Assembly: GCF_014202475.1 (NCBI RefSeq) | Contig: NZ_JACHGV010000018.1 | Span: 1-64,000, forward strand | DNA from: Streptomyces paradoxus | Lineage (GTDB): Bacteria; Actinomycetota; Actinomycetes; Streptomycetales; Streptomycetaceae | Direction: 5' to 3' | DNA length: 64,000 nucleotides | Translations under genes and position numbers: made by a program | Shown: one piece after another, positions 43,255 through 50,709 of the stretch | Position numbering within the stretch: the stretch's first letter is position 1 | How the letters are laid out: every line of letters begins with the position of its first letter | Notes under the pieces: model-generated | Database searches by the model: none | What the model was told of the DNA's origin: nothing | The model's input: only the letters and a program-made list of their open reading frames with translations

Positions 43255-43800
43255 GTGGACGCGCTCCTGCTGACCTTCGGGCACAGCACCGCTGGGCGGG
43301 ACCGGATCGGCGGGCTGCTGCGCGGTGCCGGGGTTTCGGCCGTCGTGGACGTGCGGACCGCTCCCGGCAGCCGGCGGGACCCCGACCTGCTGCGGGAGCG
43401 GCTCGCCGAGTGGCTGCCGGATGCCGGGATCGGCTACCGGTGGGAACCCGCGCTGGGCGGGTTCCGCCCGCTGCCCGCGGACAGTCCGGACGTGGTGTGG
43501 CGCAACGCGTCCTTCCGCGGCTACGCCGCCCACACCCGCTCCCCCGAGTTCGTCGGCGCGATGGACCGCCTGCTGCACGAGGCCGCGGGCGCCCGTACGG
43601 CCGTGATGTGCAGCGAGGCGGTCTGGTGGCGCTGCCACCGCCGGCTGATCGCCGACTTCGCGGTGCTGGCCCGTGGCGTACCGGCCCACCACCTCATGCA
43701 CGACGGCCGCCTGAGCGCCCACAGCCCGACTCCGGGAGCCCGTCTGCGCGACGACGGGCTCCTGGTGTACGACGCCCCCGCCGAGCCGCCCCGGGGCTGA
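43255..43800 (+). CDS. DUF488 family protein
   Basis: A 181-residue soluble protein of the DUF488 family: LTFGHSTAGRDRI at the start, VVDVRTAPGSRRDP, then the C-terminal CSEAVWWRCHRRLIAD with the conserved Cys-His-Arg cluster. Function is unknown; the fold has a possible catalytic Cys/His pair and some members are tied to nucleic acid or stress loci. GTG 43255 is the start seen 52 bases after the HTH-MurA gene. Ends four bases before a convergent gene with no terminator between. Confidence 0.82.
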   Translation: MDALLLTFGHSTAGRDRIGGLLRGAGVSAVVDVRTAPGSRRDPDLLRERLAEWLPDAGIGYRWEPALGGFRPLPADSPDVVWRNASFRGYAAHTRSPEFVGAMDRLLHEAAGARTAVMCSEAVWWRCHRRLIADFAVLARGVPAHHLMHDGRLSAHSPTPGARLRDDGLLVYDAPAEPPRG

Positions 43801-43804
43801 GCCG

Positions 43805-44455
43805 TCAGTACAGCTTGTTCACCGCCGTGACGGTCGTGGCCTTGAAGTCCGCCACCTGGGCGTGCTGGAAGTTGCCCATCTGGCCCCAGCGGACGACCGT
43901 CACGGTCGTGCCGTCGCGCCCGACCGAGAAGAGGCCGATGTCGGAGGAGCCCCAGGCGGAGGCGGTGTGGATGCCGTAGACGTCGGCGCCCTCCTCGACG
44001 TTCAGCCGGCCGTAGTACTTCTGCGTCGCCGTGATGTCCGGGTCCTGCTGCATCAGCTTCTTCGCACAGCCGGCGAGGTCCTTGCGCAGCAGTTTCGCGA
44101 AGTCCTTCGCCCGCTGTTCGCTGCGCTCCACGACCGTGATCTGCTGGGCGCTCGTGTCGTACTCCGTCCCGTAGTCCCGGTGCGTGGTGATGGACGGCAG
44201 CGCGTCGCCCACGCACATCGGCAGCGGGTCGGGCTGCCCGGCGGTGACCGGACCGGCGTACCAGGGCGAGGTCGGGTGCGGCGGCAGTTCGGCCGGCTCC
44301 AGGAACCGGGGCGTGGCGGAGGCCGGTGCGGTGGAGGCAACGGCCGGGACGGCGGCCGCGGCGACACCGGCGACGGCCGCCAGCGCGGCCACGGCGGTGC
44401 GGATGCCTCGGTTCTGGCGCATTCCTCGGGTACGGATCTTCATGGTCTCCCCCAT
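43805..44455 (-). CDS. Secreted protein of unknown function
   Basis: A 216-residue protein with a long basic n-region, a hydrophobic core and an AxA site (PASATPR) around residue 48, so it is exported. The mature part has two Cys (PMCVGDALPS and LAGCAKKL) likely to form a disulphide, and mixed alpha/beta character ending VADFKATTVTAVNKLY. No family recognised. Two possible ATGs (44455 and 44443) both have G-rich ribosome sites; the first is used here. Confidence 0.7.
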   Translation of the reverse strand: MGETMKIRTRGMRQNRGIRTAVAALAAVAGVAAAAVPAVASTAPASATPRFLEPAELPPHPTSPWYAGPVTAGQPDPLPMCVGDALPSITTHRDYGTEYDTSAQQITVVERSEQRAKDFAKLLRKDLAGCAKKLMQQDPDITATQKYYGRLNVEEGADVYGIHTASAWGSSDIGLFSVGRDGTTVTVVRWGQMGNFQHAQVADFKATTVTAVNKLY

Positions 44456-45037
44456 TGGTTTCCCCCGGTTCCCCCGGTCGAGTGCTCGGGCTTGCGCCCT
44501 TGCCCCCTGTACGACCCGCCACCGGCCGCATGCGTTGCCCTGGGAACCTGCTACGGATCCGTCCCGGATGTCACCGGTCCGCTACCGCAGCCCGAGACCC
44601 TCCGGGCGGCGACGGCGGGGAGGAGGAGGGTGCGGGCGCGGTCCAGCAGGCCGGTCCAGGGGCCGGCGGTGCGTACGGCGCCGTCGTCCTGACGGACGCT
44701 CAGGCCGGGGTGGAACCCGGGCCGGGAGCCGGGGCGCCCACGTCCCTCCTCGGACGGGTCGGTGCCGGTCTCCGGCCGCGGTACCCCCGGGGCGTCAGGC
44801 GCATGCGTGGCGCACGGGGCGTGCCCGTGACGAGCCGCGGACCGCGGACGCCGCCACCTCGCGCCCGGCGCGCGCCGCGGCCCGGGCCGTGATCCGCTTC
44901 ACACCGGCCGAGGTCCGGGCCCGGGCCTTACAGGGCGTAAAGCGACCGAAGAATGGATATGGGCTATACGGCGATACGCGGGGAGTGTCCGACGTGCCCG
45001 GATGCCGGGTGCGGCGGCCTCAGGAGGGGGAGCGCGC
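44456..45037. other. Intergenic region before the PLP cassette
   Basis: About 580 bases with no supported gene. The last 100 bases are relatively AT-rich (GGATATGGGCTATACGGCGATAC around 44954-44976) and probably hold the promoter of the decarboxylase operon; TATACG could be the -10. No clean operator was found. Confidence 0.45.
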
Positions 45038-46504
45038 ATGGACGGCCGGCCCTTGTACCTCGAACCGCGGCTGGAACCACGGCTGAGGTCGCTCGTGGCG
45101 GCGCACGGCACGCTGCACTCGCTCGTCGACGCGCTCGGCTCGCCCCTGCACGTCGTGGTGCCGGACCAGATCGCCGAGAACCTGGAGCGGTTCCGGTCGG
45201 TGTACCGCTCGCACCGTCTGTCGGGGCAGGTCTTCTACGCCCACAAGGCCAACCGGTCCAGTGCGCTGCTGCGGCGGCTCGCCGCGACGGACGCGGGTGT
45301 GGACGTCGCGTCGCTGGGCGAGTTGCAGCGCGCGCTGGGTGCCGGGTTCGACGCCGGCCGGATCACGGCCACGGGGCCGAAGAACCCCGAGTTCCTGTGG
45401 CTGGCGGCCCGTGCGGGTGTCACGGTCAGCGTCGATGCCGTCGCCGAACTGGACCAGCTCGCCGCCCTGGTGCGCAAGCACGCGCTCGCCCCGGTGCGGG
45501 TGCTGCTGCGGCTGTCGGGCTTCGAGGCGCCGGGCGTGAAGGTGCTGAGCCGGCGCAGCCGTTTCGGCACGCCCGTACGGGAGTTGGAGCTGCTGCTGGA
45601 GGCGGTCGAGCGGCATGCCGACGCGGTCGATCCGGCCGGGGTGGCCTTCCATCTGGACACGACGAGCGTCGCGGAGAAGGCGACCGCCCTCGAAGGGAGC
45701 CTGGCCGCATTGGAGTTGTGCCGGAGCCGGGGGCTGCGGCCGCGGGCCGTGGACGTGGGTGGCGGGTTCGGCGTCAGCTATCTCGCCGAGCGCGAGCAGT
45801 GGGAGGCGTACACGACCGCGCTGACCGCGGCCGTCCTCGGCCGGCGCCCGCCCTTGACGTGGGGCGGGCACGGCTACGGGCTGCGCGACGAGTCCGGCAC
45901 CCTGCGCGGCACGCTCGGTCTGTACCCCGCCCACCGGTCCGTCGCCGGCGCCGCCTACCTGGACGAGCTGCTGGCCCAGCCCGCCGCCTCGCTGGGTGGG
46001 CGCCCGCTGGCCTCGCTGCTGCTGGAGCACCTGTACGACCTGCACACCGAGCCCGGCCGGGCGCTGCTGGACCAGTGCGGACTCTCTCTGGCGCGGGTCC
46101 TGGAGGTCCGCGGCGAGGAGGCCGATGGGCCACTGCTCGTACGGCTGGCCGCCAAGGCGGACGACATCGCCCTGGAGGACCACGGCGTGCTGATGGACCC
46201 GGTGGTCGTCCCCCGGGACGGAGCCGGGCAGGACGGCGGGCCGGTCGCCGTGCACCTCTTCGGCAGCCTCTGTCTGGAGAGCGACCTGATCACCCGGCGC
46301 ACGGTGTTCCTGCCGCGCCGCCCGGAACCCGGTGACCTGCTGGCCTTCGCCAACACCGCCGGTTACGCCATGGACTTCCACGCCACGCGCGCCCAGCACC
46401 AGCCCGCCGCCGGCAAGGTCGCGGCCTGGCAGGACGGCGACGCCTGGCGCTGGTGCCTGGACGACCAGTTCTGGCCGATCACGCCCGCGAGGGGAGCTCA
46501 GTGA
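45038..46504 (+). CDS. Y4yA-like PLP-dependent decarboxylase family enzyme
   Basis: A 488-residue fold-type III PLP enzyme (ornithine/DAP/arginine decarboxylase class, alanine-racemase barrel plus beta domain). The PLP lysine is in VFYAHKANRSSALL; DVGGGFGVSYL is the phosphate-binding Gly loop; the C-terminal domain has GSLCLESDLI with the Cys that closes the dimer active site. It best fits the Y4yA subgroup, named from a Rhizobium plasmid gene near siderophore-like genes. ATG 45038 follows AGGAGGGGGAG. The next gene overlaps its stop (GTGA). Substrate unknown; an amino acid derived from the neighbouring cysteine-synthase-like enzyme is a natural guess. Confidence 0.82.
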   Translation: MDGRPLYLEPRLEPRLRSLVAAHGTLHSLVDALGSPLHVVVPDQIAENLERFRSVYRSHRLSGQVFYAHKANRSSALLRRLAATDAGVDVASLGELQRALGAGFDAGRITATGPKNPEFLWLAARAGVTVSVDAVAELDQLAALVRKHALAPVRVLLRLSGFEAPGVKVLSRRSRFGTPVRELELLLEAVERHADAVDPAGVAFHLDTTSVAEKATALEGSLAALELCRSRGLRPRAVDVGGGFGVSYLAEREQWEAYTTALTAAVLGRRPPLTWGGHGYGLRDESGTLRGTLGLYPAHRSVAGAAYLDELLAQPAASLGGRPLASLLLEHLYDLHTEPGRALLDQCGLSLARVLEVRGEEADGPLLVRLAAKADDIALEDHGVLMDPVVVPRDGAGQDGGPVAVHLFGSLCLESDLITRRTVFLPRRPEPGDLLAFANTAGYAMDFHATRAQHQPAAGKVAAWQDGDAWRWCLDDQFWPITPARGAQ

Positions 46505-47820
46505 GGTACGACAGCATCACCGAGGCGATAGGCAACACCCCTCTGGTACGGATAGACCCGGCCGTGCACGGCCTTCGGAACATCGACCTGTATGCCAAGC
46601 TGGAGATGCTCAACCCGTTCGGCTCGGTCAAGGACCGGGCCGCCTGGAGCATGGCGGGGCCCCTGCTGGCCGAGGCGGTCGAACACGGCAGCCAGGTGGT
46701 CGAGTTGTCCAGCGGCAACACGGCCAAGGCCCTCGCGGTCATCGCGGGCATGCACGGCCTGGGCTTCAAGAGCGTCACCAACCGGATGCGGGTGCCGGAG
46801 ATCAAGGACCTCCTGCTGCTGCTCGGCGCGGAGATCGAGGAGCTGCCGGGGCAGAGCGAGTGCCTGGACCCGACCGCCACGGACGATCCGCTGACCCTGT
46901 TCCACCGCACGCTCTCCGCCTCGGGCAGCGCCTATCTCCACACCGACCAGTACTTCAACCCGCGCAACACCGAGGCCCACCTCACCGGCACCGGACCGGA
47001 GATCGTCAAGGACCTGGACGGCCGGGTTCCGGACTGGTTCGTCGCCTGTGTCGGCACGGCCGGGTCCTCGACGGGCGTCGCCCGCGCGCTGCGGGAGGAG
47101 GACCCGTCCGTGCGGGTGGTCGGTCTTGTGGCGGCCAAGTCCGACTTCATCCCCGGGATCCGCACCATCGACGAGGTGCAGGAGGTGGGCCTGTTCGACC
47201 CGGAGACGTACGACACGATGGAGTCGGTCAGCGCCGACGAGGCGATCGAGGGGATGCTGACCCTGAACCGCCGCTGCGGCATCCTGGGCGGGCCCACCGG
47301 CGGGGCGGCCTACTTCGGCGCCGTCCGCCATCTGCGGGCGCTGGACGAGGAGTCGGAGGAGCGGCGGACCGCCGTGTTCATCGTCTGCGACCGGGTGGAG
47401 AGCTATCTGGGCTACGTCCGGCAGCGGCGGCCCGATCTGCTGGGCCGGCCGCCCCGGAAGAACTCGCCGGCCGACCTGTCCGAGGCCGAGGTCGGCGGGG
47501 CGCCGTCGGTCACCGTGGCCGAGGCCCGGCGCTGGATGGAGACCGGCCGGCCGCTGGTGGTCGACCTGCGCAGCCCGTACGCGTACGCGGCGCTGCACAT
47601 CGACGGTTCGGTCAACATCGTCGACGAACTGTTCGCGGAACTCCTGCGGGGCGGCCTGCCGTTCAGCCGGAGCCGGCCGGTGCTGCTGGCCTGCCCGGTC
47701 GGCGAGCAGTCCGCGCGGTACGCGGCGCTGCTGACCCGGATGGGCCATCCCGACGTGCGCAGCCTGGCCGGCGGCATCATCGCCTGGCGGGACGCGGGCG
47801 CTCCCCTGGTGCGGGACTGA
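46501..47820 (+). CDS. Cysteine synthase-like PLP enzyme fused to a rhodanese domain
   Basis: A 439-residue fusion. Residues 1-325 are a fold-type II beta-replacement enzyme: the PLP lysine is in NPFGSVKDRAAW, ELSSGNTAKALA binds substrate carboxylate, GTAGSSTG holds the PLP phosphate. Residues about 345-439 are a rhodanese domain (VVDLRSPYAYAALHIDGSVNI, then LLACPVGEQSARYAALL with Cys as the sulphur carrier, and SLAGGIIAWRDAG). The fusion suggests that persulphide sulphur is passed to the PLP site, replacing free sulphide. GTG start overlaps the decarboxylase stop. Followed after five bases by a cysteine-desulphurase-like enzyme that could charge the rhodanese. Confidence 0.88.
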   Translation: MRYDSITEAIGNTPLVRIDPAVHGLRNIDLYAKLEMLNPFGSVKDRAAWSMAGPLLAEAVEHGSQVVELSSGNTAKALAVIAGMHGLGFKSVTNRMRVPEIKDLLLLLGAEIEELPGQSECLDPTATDDPLTLFHRTLSASGSAYLHTDQYFNPRNTEAHLTGTGPEIVKDLDGRVPDWFVACVGTAGSSTGVARALREEDPSVRVVGLVAAKSDFIPGIRTIDEVQEVGLFDPETYDTMESVSADEAIEGMLTLNRRCGILGGPTGGAAYFGAVRHLRALDEESEERRTAVFIVCDRVESYLGYVRQRRPDLLGRPPRKNSPADLSEAEVGGAPSVTVAEARRWMETGRPLVVDLRSPYAYAALHIDGSVNIVDELFAELLRGGLPFSRSRPVLLACPVGEQSARYAALLTRMGHPDVRSLAGGIIAWRDAGAPLVRD

Positions 47821-47825
47821 CCGGC

Positions 47826-49022
47826 ATGAGCGCACCGATCACCCGCGAGGATCTGCGCCCGTGGCAGCAGGCGCTGCGCGCCCAGTTCCCCATCGTCACC
47901 GGGCATCCGGAGCTGGCGTACCTGGACAGCGCGGCCACGGCACAGAAGCCGCAGGCCGTCCTGGACGCCGTGCAGACGTATCTGACCACCTCCAACGCCA
48001 ACTCCGCGCGGGGCACCTACACCTGGGCCAACCGGACCACGGAGCTGGTCGAGCGGACCCGCGGGCGCGTCGCCCGGTTCCTCGGGGACGACCGGCCGGA
48101 GCGCTCCGCCGTCCACTTCACCGGCGGCACCACCGAGGGGCTGCGCACCATCGCCCGCGACTGGCTGCCGGGCTTCCTGCGCGACGGCGACGAGATCGTC
48201 GTACCGGACGCCGACCACCAGGCGAACATCGTGCCCTGGCTGGAGGCGCAGCGGTCGCTCGCGCGGGAGGGGGTGCACGTGCGGGTGGTGCCGATGCCGT
48301 ACCAGAGCGGCTCGGGGGACTACGACCACCGGGCGCTGGCGGATCGGGCCGGGCCGCGCACCCGGTTCGTGGCCACCACCCATGTGCACCACGTCTACGG
48401 CGGCGACATGAACGTGCACCGCATCCGCGAGGCCGTCGGCCCGGACGCGGTCATCTGTCTGGACGCCGCGCAGAGTGTCGGGCATCTGCCGGTGTCCGTG
48501 GCCGAGCTGGACGTCGACTTCGTGGTGTTCTCCGGGCACAAGGCGCTGGCCCTGCCCGGTTCCGGGGCGGTGTGGGCCCGGCAGGCGCGCGGGCCCGCCT
48601 TCGTGCCCGGCGGGTGGAGCGGCACCCCGAACACGGTGGGCATCGCCTCGCTCGAAGCGGCCCTGGACTGGCTGGAGACGGCCGGTGTCGACCGGATCGA
48701 GCGCTGGACGGCCGACCTGGCGGCCCGGCTCACCGAAGGGCTGCGGCGGCTGGACGCCTACGAGATCCTCGGCTGCCCGCTCAGTCTCGCCGCCGACTCG
48801 ACCGTGCAGCGCCGCCAGGGCATCGTGACGCTGCGGCACCACGCCATCGACTCGGGCGATCTGGGATTCATCCTGTTCAGCCACGGCTTCATGGTCCGCT
48901 CCGATCACCACTGCCAGGGCGACGCGGGCGAGAAGACCGGTTCGGTGCGGGTGAGTCTGCACGTGTACAACACGGTTGAGGAGGTCGATCGGCTGCTGTC
49001 CGTTCTCGCCTCTCTCCCGTGA
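47826..49022 (+). CDS. Class V aminotransferase, cysteine desulphurase (SufS/CsdA)-like
   Basis: A 398-residue fold-type I PLP enzyme. It begins LRAQFPIV and LAYLDSAATAQKPQAV, the SufS-type opening; PLP lysine is in FSGHKALALPGSGAVW; HVHHVYGGDMN aligns with the SufS strand before the cofactor Asp; and MVRSDHHCQGD carries the active-site Cys that forms the persulphide. No SufB/C/D/U or IscU gene is near, so it is not the housekeeping Fe-S operon. Standing right after a rhodanese-fused cysteine synthase homologue, it probably supplies sulphur to that protein. ATG 47826 has only a weak ribosome site, suggesting coupling to the upstream stop. Confidence 0.85.
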   Translation: MSAPITREDLRPWQQALRAQFPIVTGHPELAYLDSAATAQKPQAVLDAVQTYLTTSNANSARGTYTWANRTTELVERTRGRVARFLGDDRPERSAVHFTGGTTEGLRTIARDWLPGFLRDGDEIVVPDADHQANIVPWLEAQRSLAREGVHVRVVPMPYQSGSGDYDHRALADRAGPRTRFVATTHVHHVYGGDMNVHRIREAVGPDAVICLDAAQSVGHLPVSVAELDVDFVVFSGHKALALPGSGAVWARQARGPAFVPGGWSGTPNTVGIASLEAALDWLETAGVDRIERWTADLAARLTEGLRRLDAYEILGCPLSLAADSTVQRRQGIVTLRHHAIDSGDLGFILFSHGFMVRSDHHCQGDAGEKTGSVRVSLHVYNTVEEVDRLLSVLASLP

Positions 49023-49041
49023 CACCACCAGCAAGGCATAA

Positions 49042-49056
49042 TGGGAACCGTTTCCA
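49042..49056. promoter_or_regulatory. Zur-box-like palindrome upstream of methyltransferase
   Basis: TGGGAACCGTTTCCA, 15 bases, arms matching at six of seven positions; it resembles the TGAAAAcCGTTTTCA type of Zur box. TAGGCT at 49061-49066 may be the -10. Zinc genes lie 1 kb to the right, which makes the idea worth testing, but the G and C changes weaken it. Confidence 0.35.
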
Positions 49057-49111
49057 CCTGTAGGCTCGGGCCGTACGAGTCAGGTGCGAGACGGCGAGGT
49101 GGCGCGACCGG

Positions 49112-49876
49112 ATGGGGCTGAGTCTGGCGACGGCGGAGCGATGGGTGGAGCGCTGGGAGCTCCAGCAGCAGCGGTACGCCGTCGACCGCGAGGAGCGGTT
49201 CACGGTGATCGCCGATGTCGTCGAGCACGTCACGGCGGGGCGCGCGGCCCCGCCCCTCGTCGTGGACCTGGGCTGCGGGCCCGGCTCCCTCGCGGCCCGG
49301 CTGATCCGGCGGCTGCCGGACGCCGAGATCGTGGCCGTGGACCGGGACCCCGTCCTGCTGGAGCTGGGCCGCACCCACCACCCGGACGCGGCCCGCTACG
49401 TCGACGCGGAGATCGGCGGGCCCGGCTGGGTGCGGGCCCTGGACCTGGACCGGCCCCTGGACGCGGCCGTCTCCACGACGGCCCTGCACTACCTGGACCG
49501 CGACACCCTGCTCGGCACCTACCGGCAGCTCGCCGGGCTGCTGCGGCCCGGCGGCGTCCTCGTCAACGGCGACCACCTGCCCCAGGGCGAGACGGGCCCG
49601 GCGGGGATCGCCGCGCATGTCGGTCGGTGCCGGGCCGACCGGCAGCGCGTGTTCGCCCACGAGGACTGGGGCTCCTGGTGGGCCGCGGTCGGCGACGACC
49701 CGGAGCTGACCGATCTCCTCGCCGAGCGCCGCCGCCGCGAAGCCCCCCTCGGCACCGGCCGCCCCGCGGAACTCCCCCTCCCCGCCCATCTGGAGCTCCT
49801 CCGGCAGGCCGGCTTCGCCCAGGCCGGCCCGGTGTGGCAGTACGGCGACAGCTGCGTGGTCGTGGCGGTGCGCTAA
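49112..49876 (+). CDS. SAM-dependent class I methyltransferase
   Basis: A 254-residue methyltransferase with the SAM-binding motif VVDLGCGPGSLAARL (motif I), VAVDRDPVLLELG (acidic end of strand 2) and LDAAVSTTALHYL (motif post II). Methyl acceptor unknown. The C-terminal part (HLELLRQAGFAQAGPVWQYGD) is typical of small-molecule methyltransferases. ATG 49112 lies 89 bases after the desulphurase gene and appears to have its own promoter with a Zur-like palindrome. It could belong to the PLP cassette's pathway or stand alone. Confidence 0.85.
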   Translation: MGLSLATAERWVERWELQQQRYAVDREERFTVIADVVEHVTAGRAAPPLVVDLGCGPGSLAARLIRRLPDAEIVAVDRDPVLLELGRTHHPDAARYVDAEIGGPGWVRALDLDRPLDAAVSTTALHYLDRDTLLGTYRQLAGLLRPGGVLVNGDHLPQGETGPAGIAAHVGRCRADRQRVFAHEDWGSWWAAVGDDPELTDLLAERRRREAPLGTGRPAELPLPAHLELLRQAGFAQAGPVWQYGDSCVVVAVR

Positions 49877-49953
49877 GCCGGCGATTCACCCGTGCGCCCC
49901 GCCTCGGATGGCGGGCGGCGGCGGGCGCTCCGACAATACATGCAGGAATCGCT

Positions 49954-49965
49954 ATATGTTAATGT
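49954..49965 (+). promoter_or_regulatory. ArsR-type promoter/operator motif before the His-rich gene
   Basis: ATATGTTAATGT, which differs by one base from ATATGCTAATGT in the ArsR gene's own promoter (50376-50387). TAATGT is a plausible -10 in both. GAATCG precedes both copies. The shared element points to co-regulation of the His-rich protein by the downstream sensor. Confidence 0.6.
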
Positions 49966-49969
49966 CGCC

Positions 49970-50032
49970 ATGCCGGACTCGGGACGATGCGCCACGACCG
50001 GCCGCCAGCACACGCAAGGAGCTCCACCATGA
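49970..50032 (+). CDS. Possible leaderless upstream ORF
   Basis: A 20-codon frame starting with ATG four bases after the predicted -10, so at or near the transcription start, and ending with a TGA that overlaps the ATG of the His-rich gene (ATGA). It contains one Cys and one His. It may be a translated leader coupling expression, or merely the 5' untranslated region, since the next gene has its own AAGGAG. Confidence 0.3.
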   Translation: MPDSGRCATTGRQHTQGAPP

Positions 50033-50328
50033 CCACCGCCCAGCACATCACCCACGAGGATCACGCGCACGCCCACGGCGACGACTGCGGGCACCTCGCC
50101 TTCACCCACGGCGACCACACCGACTACGCCCACGACGGCCACATCCACCGCACGCACGACGGGCACACCGACGAGTGCACCGACGGCGGCCACGCGGTGC
50201 ACCAGAACCACGACCACGAGCACGGCGAGGACTGCGGCCACCTGGCCGTGCGGCACGACGACCACACGGACTACGTGCACGACGGCCACCGCCACGCCGC
50301 CCACGAGGGACACTGGGACGACCACTGA
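50029..50328 (+). CDS. His-rich tandem-repeat metal-binding protein
   Basis: A 99-residue, very acidic and histidine-rich protein: 27 His and three Cys, with Asp abundant. It consists of two related units, HGDDCGHLAFTHGDHTDYAH and HGEDCGHLAVRHDDHTDYVH, each followed by DGH-x-H, joined by a linker with the third Cys. No signal peptide, so cytoplasmic. The composition fits a zinc (or nickel/cobalt) buffer rather than an enzyme. AAGGAG is seven bases before ATG 50029. The adjacent ArsR/SmtB sensor has a zinc-type site and the same promoter motif, which supports zinc storage under metal excess. Family name not known to me. Confidence 0.8.
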   Translation: MTTAQHITHEDHAHAHGDDCGHLAFTHGDHTDYAHDGHIHRTHDGHTDECTDGGHAVHQNHDHEHGEDCGHLAVRHDDHTDYVHDGHRHAAHEGHWDDH

Positions 50329-50369
50329 CGGCGGTCCGTCCCGGACGGACGAAGAGCGAACTGGGAATC

Positions 50370-50401
50370 GTTGTCATATGCTAATGTATGCATATGACAA
50401 C
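50370..50401. promoter_or_regulatory. Operator of the ArsR/SmtB gene
   Basis: Perfect 12-bp inverted repeat GTTGTCATATGC / GCATATGACAAC with an eight-base centre containing TAATGT (-10, 50382-50387). The right arm runs into the coding start, so binding would cover the promoter and start site. Typical of autoregulated ArsR/SmtB repressors. Confidence 0.8.
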
Positions 50402-50705
50402 GACGCCCTCTCCCCCGACGGACGAGCCGGATCCGACCCTGCAGGCGGCCGGCGAGCTGCTGCGCGCCCTGGCCTCGCCCGTACGGCTGGGCATCGTGCG
50501 GGAACTGTCCGGCGGCGGGAAGTACGTCCATGAACTGGTGACCGCCCTGGGCGTGAGCCAGCCGCTGGTCTCCCAGCACCTGAGGGTGCTGCGCACCTCC
50601 CGGATCGTCACCGCCCGGCGTCAGGCCCGCGAGACGCGGTACACCCTCACCGACGACCATGTGGCGCACATCGTGCTGGACGCCATCCGGCACGTACAGG
50701 AGTAG
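50394..50705 (+). CDS. ArsR/SmtB-family zinc-type metalloregulator
   Basis: A 103-residue winged-helix repressor. The DNA-binding segment is ELVTALGVSQPLVSQHLRVL. The last helix has D-x-H-x10-H-x2-E (DDHVAHIVLDAIRHVQE), the alpha-5 metal site of CzrA/SmtB-type zinc and cobalt sensors with the final His replaced by Glu. There is no alpha-3 Cys pair, which argues against arsenic or cadmium sensing. ATG 50394 is about seven bases after the -10 element, so the mRNA is probably leaderless; ATG 50388 is the alternative. Likely represses itself and the His-rich gene upstream until zinc is bound. Confidence 0.88.
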   Translation: MTTTPSPPTDEPDPTLQAAGELLRALASPVRLGIVRELSGGGKYVHELVTALGVSQPLVSQHLRVLRTSRIVTARRQARETRYTLTDDHVAHIVLDAIRHVQE

Positions 50706-50709
50706 CGCC

